A stretch of DNA of 12,185 nt from the NCBI GenBank assembly GCA_017428805.1, contig JAFRQC010000042.1, positions 1 to 12,185 on the forward strand, given 5' to 3'. Of the stretch, positions 6,676 to 12,185 are shown piece by piece (positions within the stretch are counted from its first letter, which is position 1; the number at the start of each line of letters is the position of its first letter). The position numbers were made by a program, and so were the translations under genes. This stretch comes from Prevotella sp. (GTDB taxonomy: Bacteria; Bacteroidota; Bacteroidia; Bacteroidales; Bacteroidaceae). The notes beneath the pieces are model-generated. The model was given only the letters and a program-made list of their open reading frames with translations. It did no database searches and had not been told where the DNA came from.

Positions 6676-8646
6676 ATGGCAGACTATATATTTGACGATT
6701 GGAAGACCATGCTTGGCAATTTTCAGGACTGTGTACAGAAGGACCTGGAAGAGATTCACAAGCAGAAGGCAGAGATACAGCAGATGAAGGCCGACCTGTA
6801 TAAGGAGATGGAAGGCTTCAAGTACTATCGCGACGAGAACTGTCTCATTCTCTCCGCACCGAAAGTGATTATCGGTAATGTGGATGAGAGTGGCGACCTG
6901 TTAGGCTGTACGGGTGAGGTTATCATCAAGGGTCAGGGGGTGGAACTCAACGGTGTGGGCGAGACCGGTCACATCGTCAACCGCGCTCCCAGCATCCGCC
7001 AGATAGCCGTAGATCCGGGAAGCGACGGTGTAGAGAATATTGTATATGACACATCCGAGATTGTTTCTCAGGCTTGTAACATCGTGCTCGAGAGCGATGA
7101 TGCCACAGATGCCTTCTCCATGCATCCGGCATCGGCAGGCAAGGGCGGTATCCGTATCCATGCCGATAATGAGATGCAGATAGAGGCAGCAGTATCCAGT
7201 GAGAAGCGTAAGACACAGATAGAGAACTCTGTAGCAGCCCTTACCACTCAGATTGCAGATTTGGAGAAGCAGAAAGCTACACAGAAACAGGCGGTGGACG
7301 GCGCATTCGCTACGATGCAGGCGCTGCTCGATAAAGAGTATGAGTTGGATTCCGACGATGCGATGGTAGGACGTGTGAACACGCTCGACATTCTTGATAT
7401 TCACGATCAGGTGGAGTCAGCTTTGCCCATGCTCTGCAGAACCGCCATGACGTATGTGAACACCATTTCCCAACTGGCAGAGGCCAATAGAAAGAAGAAG
7501 GCCTTGGAGACAGAGAAAGGTAACATCACTGAAGGCGACGACTTCAAGCAGAACACCACCGGCGCCTCGATTCAGATTAAGGCCGAGAGCATCAACGTAG
7601 CTACTGCCGACGGCGACGGCAACCTGCACACGAATCTGGAGGCAGGCATCAGGATTCGCACGCCGAGAATGGGTGTGTCGATGATGGACGATGAGGGTAA
7701 GCTCGTGGAGGGCAGCAACTTCTCCGTTCGTACAGAGAACATCAACCTGATGGCCATCAGTTCAGAAAACGAAGGTCAGAACCAGAATGCGACGGGTAGC
7801 GTATCCATCACCTCGAAGAATGTCAACATTGAGGCGATCGACTATGAGGCGAAGGACGGTCTCTTCACTGAGAAGGAACTGACTGCCGACAGCAAGGTAT
7901 CGATTACCGCCAAGACCATCGAGGTGGCTACCACGAATCCGAAGAATATCGAACATGACGACGATGGTAACGTCACCAAGGGCGAATATACTGCTGAAGG
8001 CGATGTGATCTTCAGGTCGAAGAACTTCACCGTAGAGAGCCTCGACTACGAGGTGGCCGACGGTCAGCCGAAGATGAAGGCTCTGACGAAGGACGGTAAG
8101 ATTGCCATTCGTGCCGAGAAGACCGACGTGCTGGCAGCCGATGCCGAGGGCAAGGCTACAGGTAGCATCAACCTGAACGCAAAGGCCATCAGCGCCAAGT
8201 CGATGGATGTGGATAAGGAGAAGCTGACAGACTCTGCACTCGCCGCAGGCAGCACGATGACACTCGTCAGCGAGAAGATGTTCGTAGGCTCGAAGTCGAA
8301 AGACATCAAGTCGAAGAAGCTGCAGGCCGTATCGGAAGAGATGGGACTCTTTGCCGACAAGACCTTCGAGGCCCAGCAGGGCGAGGGCAAGGCTGTGGTA
8401 CAGCTCGACGGCGGCAACGCCTCTGTGGGCGGCAGCAAGACCGAAATCTTTGGTGCTACCACTATCAACGACAAGACTGAGGTCAAGGGCGAACTCAAGG
8501 CTCCGAAGGGATCCTTCGATGGCCTGGAGGCCAAGAGTGCCTTCAAGTCGCCAAGTATCGACGACGGTGCTGCTGCCGGTGGCGGCGGTGGCGGCGGCAG
8601 TCTGAGTGCCAAGTTGAGCATCGAGGAAGTGAAAAGTGATGAGTGA
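6676..8646 (+). CDS. Coiled-coil and beta-repeat protein, probable second spike/shaft component
   Basis: A 656-residue protein of unrecognised family. Residues 10-48 form a coiled coil; two more helical stretches lie at about 175-225 and 264-285. Between and after them come beta-rich segments with a recurring core of the form V-x-I-x-(S/A)-K-x-x-x-V-x-A, seen near 298-309, 347-360, 375-387, 406-419, 443-455, 475-487, 497-509 and 526-535, separated by acidic Asp/Gly/Glu loops. This resembles the gp5/VgrG beta-helix needle but without the gp27 and OB domains. The C terminus has a run of seven glycines (635-641) before a last charged tail. There is no signal peptide or membrane helix. It starts 13 bp after the VgrG-like gene, so co-expression is very likely. 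I infer a trimeric fibrous partner of the spike, perhaps capped by the PAAR-like protein; an effector carrier is another option. Confidence 0.6.
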   Translation: MADYIFDDWKTMLGNFQDCVQKDLEEIHKQKAEIQQMKADLYKEMEGFKYYRDENCLILSAPKVIIGNVDESGDLLGCTGEVIIKGQGVELNGVGETGHIVNRAPSIRQIAVDPGSDGVENIVYDTSEIVSQACNIVLESDDATDAFSMHPASAGKGGIRIHADNEMQIEAAVSSEKRKTQIENSVAALTTQIADLEKQKATQKQAVDGAFATMQALLDKEYELDSDDAMVGRVNTLDILDIHDQVESALPMLCRTAMTYVNTISQLAEANRKKKALETEKGNITEGDDFKQNTTGASIQIKAESINVATADGDGNLHTNLEAGIRIRTPRMGVSMMDDEGKLVEGSNFSVRTENINLMAISSENEGQNQNATGSVSITSKNVNIEAIDYEAKDGLFTEKELTADSKVSITAKTIEVATTNPKNIEHDDDGNVTKGEYTAEGDVIFRSKNFTVESLDYEVADGQPKMKALTKDGKIAIRAEKTDVLAADAEGKATGSINLNAKAISAKSMDVDKEKLTDSALAAGSTMTLVSEKMFVGSKSKDIKSKKLQAVSEEMGLFADKTFEAQQGEGKAVVQLDGGNASVGGSKTEIFGATTINDKTEVKGELKAPKGSFDGLEAKSAFKSPSIDDGAAAGGGGGGGSLSAKLSIEEVKSDE

Positions 8647-8680
8647 AAATGAATAGTTTATAGTTTAAAGAGAAAAAGAT

Positions 8681-9322
8681 ATGAAACGTGCTATATCCAA
8701 TCAATATGACCAGTTGTACGAGAAGCTCAAAGGCTATGTGGCAATGTTGAACTTCCGCTATCTCAATCTGTGTATCAAGTCAGAAGCTGCCTCATTGATA
8801 CCCGTCAAAGTCATGATCGAAGGCTCACCGAAGAACCTGGAGCAGGTGGCCTCGTGCGCCAAAAAGGACGACTATCACATCTGGATCGTGCCAAAATATG
8901 ACGATGATATCAAGGCTATCATGGATGGCGTCGCTCGGGTGCATCCGGAGTTCAAGCAGAAGATAGACTCCTTTAAGATCCAGAGCCCTGACGAGAACAT
9001 CGAGATGAAGGAGCACGACGTGCGCTACATCGAGCTGACAATGCCGGATGTGAACGATAATCGCTACGATGCCCTGAAGGATGCCGTTGATATTTGTTAT
9101 CAGGAGTGTAAGACGCTGATGGAGGCTGCCATTGACAAGGCGAAGGCAGAGATTGCGATTCTGTCGGTAGGTGAGCCTGAAGAAGATATCGATGGTATGA
9201 AGAAAGTCATTGATAAACTCACCCAGAAGACAGAGGAACATCGCGACAAGTTGCGTGACCAAAAGTTGAAGGACATCGAGGAGGCCCATAATAACTGGCT
9301 GGATCAGATCAATATGATTTAG
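8681..9322 (+). CDS. Divergent ribosome-recycling-factor-like protein
   Basis: A 213-residue protein with no obvious annotation, but its pattern follows ribosome recycling factor (about 185 residues) along most of its length. Residues 38-82 fit the small beta-rich domain II: VKVMIEGSPKNLEQVAS matches VEYYGTPTPLRQLAS of E. coli RRF, and the following strand IWIVPKYDDDIKAIMDGV matches KINVFDRSMSPAVEKAI. Residues 115-200 fit the last two helices: IELTMPDVNDNRYDALKDAV matches [20 protein letters not shown], and KKVIDKLTQKTEEHRDKL matches the final helix. The conserved arginines of the RRF helix (NVRRDAN) are replaced by Ala-Ala (149-150), so it should not recycle ribosomes. Lying between a spike protein and a STAS gene, it may be an adaptor, chaperone or ribosome-targeting cargo. 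The fold call rests on my by-eye alignment and needs a profile search. Confidence 0.5.
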   Translation: MKRAISNQYDQLYEKLKGYVAMLNFRYLNLCIKSEAASLIPVKVMIEGSPKNLEQVASCAKKDDYHIWIVPKYDDDIKAIMDGVARVHPEFKQKIDSFKIQSPDENIEMKEHDVRYIELTMPDVNDNRYDALKDAVDICYQECKTLMEAAIDKAKAEIAILSVGEPEEDIDGMKKVIDKLTQKTEEHRDKLRDQKLKDIEEAHNNWLDQINMI

Positions 9323-9341
9323 AAATAAATGATAGAACAGG

Positions 9342-9806
9342 ATGGAAAATAACTTCGAAGTGAAGAAAGACGGCTCGACGCTAAACGTCTTGCTGGATGA
9401 CGAACTCTCAGTCGGCAATGCCCCCGCTTTGACGGAAGAGCTGTCCAAATATCGTAATCAAGGCATAGAAAAAGTCGTGTTCGATGTCACTGGGCTGATC
9501 TACATCTCAAGTAGCGGCATCCGATGCATCTTCTATGCTTTTCAGGATCTGGGGCAGCAGCCGGAGATCGTGTTCGTAAATTGTGCCAAGGAGATCTATG
9601 AGGTGCTTGATCACGTCGGGATGACCTCTGTCATCAAGTTTGAAGAGAGCGTCAGGAATAAAGAGCTGTATCGGAAAAGAAAATTATGTGATCTGGAACT
9701 GGGTGAAATCGGACAGTTTACCAAGGAACGGAAAAAGGGTCTCGATGTCTTTGCAGCGAACAACGATGTGGTCTGCTATAGTATGAAGATGGGGCAGGAA
9801 GACTGA
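9342..9806 (+). CDS. STAS-domain protein (anti-sigma-factor-antagonist type)
   Basis: A 154-residue protein. Residues 1 to about 105 form a STAS domain like SpoIIAA/RsbV: an N-terminal beta strand, LDDELSVGNAPALTEEL, then FDVTGLIYISSSGIRCIF (47-64), which contains the usual phosphoacceptor site (Ser57 or Ser58 in SSSG), and a final helix near EIYEVLDHVG. In partner switching, a serine kinase phosphorylates this serine, a PP2C phosphatase removes the phosphate, and the bare form binds a partner. The next gene encodes just such a phosphatase. Residues about 106-154 are a basic, then mixed extension not found in minimal STAS proteins. No SpoIIAB/RsbW-like kinase is nearby. The ATG at 9342 is preceded by GAACAGG, a possible weak ribosome-binding site, 19 bp after the previous stop. 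The output partner is unknown; the spike proteins or a sigma/anti-sigma pair are candidates. Confidence 0.85.
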   Translation: MENNFEVKKDGSTLNVLLDDELSVGNAPALTEELSKYRNQGIEKVVFDVTGLIYISSSGIRCIFYAFQDLGQQPEIVFVNCAKEIYEVLDHVGMTSVIKFEESVRNKELYRKRKLCDLELGEIGQFTKERKKGLDVFAANNDVVCYSMKMGQED

Positions 9807-9827
9807 TCTTTAGCCAGAATAATCCTT

Positions 9828-11579
9828 ATGAAGAAGTATCTGATCTTGCTTTTATCGTGTCTGTGCTTTTCAGCTCAGATGGCTGCTCAGAGTGATGAAG
9901 AGGAAGAGCAGCTCTATAATAACTGGTATGATCAGATTACTTATGTCCTTGATAATGTCAGTAGCAGGAAAGCCCTCGACATGATTGGCGAAATGAGAGA
10001 CTATGCTGACAGGCACGACAGCAAATACGGTTTCTTCATGGTGACCTATCTCAGTGCTCATATCGCTAAGGATATGGGACTGTCTGAACGCGCAGAAGAA
10101 TTGATGCTCCAATCCATCGATTACAAGAAACGTAATCTCCCTGCGATGAAGCCGATGATACAAGTCTATGATTTCCTGACAGATATCTATAACGATAGAG
10201 GTCAAGGGGAAAAAGCCATTCAGGCCTTAGACAACGCCCTGAAGTATTCTGCATGGAGTAGTGAAGACCGTATAGCGCTGCTGTCTATGAAGTGCGAGGC
10301 TGTAGCTGGAATAGAACCCCTTGATACTGCAAGGTTTATGAAATACTACGGACAGATGCACGACGCTATCAGAAGCAACCATTACAAAGGCGATGTAAAC
10401 ACCAGCACAGAGTGCCATCATGCTGAGTTCACGCACGACTATCAGAGGTTGCTGGACCTGGCTGAGAAGATCACGAATAAAGCAGAAAGGCTAATGTTCA
10501 AGATAGCTGCCTACGACGGATTAGGACGGAATCAGGAGGCTATCGACTCATTCAGGGTGTATAAGGCCTGGACAGACAAACAGTACAATGAGGAAATGCG
10601 CAAACTCACTGAGATGAATGCTCTGGAGCTTGAAGTTGCTCGTGCTGAGAATGAAACTTCGACCCTGCAGCTGCACCATCAGCGGGTGATGCTGATTGTC
10701 ATCGTATGCGGTCTTTTTATTATAGCCGTGATCCTGTCGGCCTATATCTATAGGCGTCTGCTTCAGATGCGTCAGCTGAAAAAGGCCTACGACGAGCTGG
10801 AGGAAGTGACCACTCAGAAAGAGCGCATAGAGAGCGAACTGCGTATCGCCCGTAACATCCAGATGTCGATGTTGCCCGATGACTTCCCAGAGCGTCTGGA
10901 TTTCGACATCTATGCCAGTATCGATCCCGCCAGGGAAGTAGGAGGCGACCTCTACGACTTCTTCGTGCGCGATGATCAGCTTTTCTTCTGCATCGGTGAT
11001 GTTAGTGGTAAGGGTGTACCAGGTGCCCTGTTCATGACGGTGACTAAGAGCCTGTTTCGAGCCTACTCTTCTGATGAGTGTATGCCCGACCGCATCGTTT
11101 CGCAGATGAACCATAATCTGAGCGAGAATAACCATCAGCACATGTTCGTTACGCTGTTCGTCGGTGTTCTCGACCTCAGTTCGGGCTTGTTGCGCTACTG
11201 CAATGCCGGCCACGAGGCACCTGTTATCATCCATCGCGAGGTCAGTCTGCTGCCCGTAAATCGTATATTCCCCGTTGGGGCTGTTCGTAATACCTCGTAT
11301 AAGACTCAGGAAGTCATCATAGAACCGCAGACTACAATCCTGCTTTATACCGATGGACTCAATGAGGCCTTCAATGCAGACAAGAAGATGTTCAGCGAAA
11401 AAGGCATTCTCGAAGAGGCGAATCGTGCCCTTCAGTCTGGGCGACTTTCTCCGAAAGAACTGATAGAGGGGATGGCACAAGCCGTTCATGATTTCGTCGG
11501 TGATACCCAGCAGAGCGATGATCTCACCATGCTGGCAATCTTTATAGCAGATACCGATAATAATAACAATCTAAAATAA
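9828..11579 (+). CDS. Membrane TPR sensor with cytoplasmic SpoIIE/PP2C phosphatase
   Basis: A 583-residue protein. Residues 1-20 are a signal peptide (MKKYLILLLSCLCFSAQMAA). About 25-270 is helical and TPR-like, probably periplasmic. A single membrane helix lies at 287-308, then a coiled-coil linker (about 310-350, with ESELRIARNIQMSMLP as in many SpoIIE/RsbU proteins) leads to the PP2C catalytic domain. Metal and active-site motifs are AREVGGDLYDFF (368-379), GDVSGKGVPGALF (390-402), NAGHEAP, LLYTDGLNEAF (505-515) and SDDLTML (563-569); the key aspartates D374, D391, D509 and D565 are all present, so it should be active. It follows the STAS gene by 21 bp. I infer that it dephosphorylates that STAS protein in response to a periplasmic or envelope signal. 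The presumed sensing mode (peptide, protein or stress) cannot be read from the sequence. Confidence 0.88.
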   Translation: MKKYLILLLSCLCFSAQMAAQSDEEEEQLYNNWYDQITYVLDNVSSRKALDMIGEMRDYADRHDSKYGFFMVTYLSAHIAKDMGLSERAEELMLQSIDYKKRNLPAMKPMIQVYDFLTDIYNDRGQGEKAIQALDNALKYSAWSSEDRIALLSMKCEAVAGIEPLDTARFMKYYGQMHDAIRSNHYKGDVNTSTECHHAEFTHDYQRLLDLAEKITNKAERLMFKIAAYDGLGRNQEAIDSFRVYKAWTDKQYNEEMRKLTEMNALELEVARAENETSTLQLHHQRVMLIVIVCGLFIIAVILSAYIYRRLLQMRQLKKAYDELEEVTTQKERIESELRIARNIQMSMLPDDFPERLDFDIYASIDPAREVGGDLYDFFVRDDQLFFCIGDVSGKGVPGALFMTVTKSLFRAYSSDECMPDRIVSQMNHNLSENNHQHMFVTLFVGVLDLSSGLLRYCNAGHEAPVIIHREVSLLPVNRIFPVGAVRNTSYKTQEVIIEPQTTILLYTDGLNEAFNADKKMFSEKGILEEANRALQSGRLSPKELIEGMAQAVHDFVGDTQQSDDLTMLAIFIADTDNNNNLK

Positions 11580-11588
11580 AAAAGTAAT

Positions 11589-11981
11589 ATGGGAAAGCTT
11601 GTAACGACAGGAGCAATGCTCCAATGTAGTTTTGGTACGGCACCAACATCTCTGGCTGTTGCTGATCCAACGCGACCTAAATGTGGTAATATGTTAATGG
11701 CGACGATTCAGGATATGGCGCCTGGTACGAATATTCCTACTTTTGGTATGTGTCAGTCTATAACAAATCCTCAGGTGGCTTCGGCTACATCTGCTGCTAT
11801 GGGAACATTGACACCGCAACCCTGTGTTCCCGCCATCACGTCGGCTTGGGCGCCAGGCAGTGTGCAGATGAAGGTGAAGAATACGCCAGCCCTGACCGAC
11901 AGTTGCACGTGTTCGTGTATGTGGAATGGAATTATCTCAATTAAAAATCCAGGAAACGCTGCCAAAGCGAATGTAAAATGA
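11589..11981 (+). CDS. DUF4280 PAAR-like spike-tip protein
   Basis: A 130-residue protein of the DUF4280 family, classed as PAAR-like. The N terminus GKLVTTGAMLQCSFGTAPTSL, the central NIPTFGMCQSITNPQVA, then TPQPCVPAITSAWAPGS and the final NTPALTDSCTCSCMWNGIISIKNPG are the family hallmarks, and the length is typical. Seven cysteines (13, 32, 55, 79, 106, 108, 110) may bind metal, as the metal-binding tip of PAAR proteins does. PAAR-type proteins sharpen the end of the spike trimer and can carry effectors; this one has no extra domain. It starts 9 bp after the phosphatase gene and is the last gene before the terminator. It could cap the VgrG-like spike or the 656-residue protein. The family is well supported; its partner is inferred. 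Confidence 0.88.
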   Translation: MGKLVTTGAMLQCSFGTAPTSLAVADPTRPKCGNMLMATIQDMAPGTNIPTFGMCQSITNPQVASATSAAMGTLTPQPCVPAITSAWAPGSVQMKVKNTPALTDSCTCSCMWNGIISIKNPGNAAKANVK

Positions 11982-11990
11982 ATAACATTT

Positions 11991-12016
11991 AGGGCTGCCA
12001 ATTGGCAGCCCTTTTT
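11991..12016 (+). terminator. Intrinsic terminator of the spike operon
   Basis: A perfect 22-bp palindrome (11991-12001 with 12002-12012, arm AGGGCTGCCAA) is followed by TTTTT. It is 9 bp after the stop of the PAAR-like gene. The stem is GC-rich and strong. Confidence 0.88.
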
Positions 12017-12029
12017 CGCAGGCAAACAT

Positions 12030-12128
12030 CATAAAATTTGAGGGCTGTCAACTGACAGCCCTCAACCAACACAAAAACTAAACTAGACTTAACTAAAGCA
12101 TATTGGGATTTTCACAAACCCACCAATG
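12030..12128 (-). ncRNA. Candidate small minus-strand RNA (leftward)
   Basis: From the promoter at 12166-12135, transcription would begin near 12128 and run about 95 nt to a 13-bp hairpin followed by AUUUUA. No open frame of note is present. The 5' part may fold weakly (TTGG...GGG against CCCAA). It could be an independent small RNA. I know no family for it. Confidence 0.35.
12038..12065 (-). terminator. Second hairpin, probable leftward terminator
   Basis: The stem TTGAGGGCTGTCA (12038-12050) pairs perfectly with 12053-12065 around a 2-nt loop. Read leftwards it is followed by ATTTTA. Read rightwards there is no T-run. Its core is nearly the same as the first hairpin. Confidence 0.55.
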
Positions 12129-12134
12129 CTTTTG

Positions 12135-12166
12135 CAAATATACGATTTATTCGACTATCCTCCAAA
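12135..12166 (-). promoter_or_regulatory. Leftward Bacteroidota-type promoter
   Basis: On the minus strand TTTG (12166-12163), 20 bp, then TATATTTG (12142-12135), an exact consensus match. It points toward the hairpin at 12065-12038 and the end of the spike operon. Confidence 0.5.
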
Positions 12167-12185
12167 AAAAAAACCAACTTTTCTT

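Noticed and set aside
8064..8621. 185-codon minus-strand frame with a proline run
   Set aside because: Antisense of the Gly7 and beta-repeat coding region; the prolines are complements of glycine codons.
9329..9352. Seven-codon micro-ORF overlapping the STAS start
   Set aside because: Too short to support, with no sign of a leader peptide function.
10548..11489. 313-codon minus-strand frame
   Set aside because: It is wholly inside and opposite to the phosphatase gene, whose motifs are unmistakable; no promoter or family signal on the minus strand.

Overview
The window looks like chromosomal DNA of a Bacteroidota bacterium, most likely Prevotella or a close relative. The evidence is: promoters of the Bacteroidota type (TTTG, 19-20 bp, TAnnTTTG) in front of the operons, mostly no Shine-Dalgarno sequences, a Prevotella-style A/C-rich leader around 2570-2615, a class 1B pyrK-pyrD pair, and a VgrG-like spike protein with a DUF4280 PAAR-like partner. 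The genus call is inference; the phylum call is firmer.

Layout. Positions 32-508 encode an XRE-type DNA-binding protein. Positions 511-2239 hold a promoter and the pyrK-pyrD operon, with overlapping genes, for the FMN/FAD/2Fe-2S dihydroorotate dehydrogenase of pyrimidine synthesis. Positions 2240-2825 contain no convincing gene. They hold a 22-bp tandem repeat, a large concentric inverted repeat around a perfect 30-bp AT palindrome, a hairpin, a likely leftward promoter (candidate small antisense-type RNA) and the rightward promoter of the next operon. Positions 2826-11981 are six tightly spaced rightward genes (gaps of 9-34 bp), closed by a strong terminator at 11991-12016. The last 170 bp hold a second hairpin and a second leftward promoter, again forming a candidate RNA of about 100 nt.

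The six-gene operon is the interesting part. It encodes a 1278-residue VgrG-type spike with a large C-terminal extension, a 656-residue coiled-coil/beta-repeat protein that looks like a second spike or shaft component, a 213-residue protein that I read as a divergent ribosome-recycling-factor fold, a STAS-domain protein, a membrane TPR-SpoIIE (PP2C) phosphatase, and a DUF4280 PAAR-like tip protein. I infer a contractile-injection spike/cargo cassette (type VI or eCIS-like) with a built-in partner-switching signalling pair. A periplasmic TPR region would sense something, the cytoplasmic phosphatase would dephosphorylate the STAS protein, and the STAS protein would control either assembly or expression. 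No sheath, tube, baseplate, ATPase or cognate serine kinase gene is in this window, so the cassette is either an orphan island or depends on genes elsewhere.
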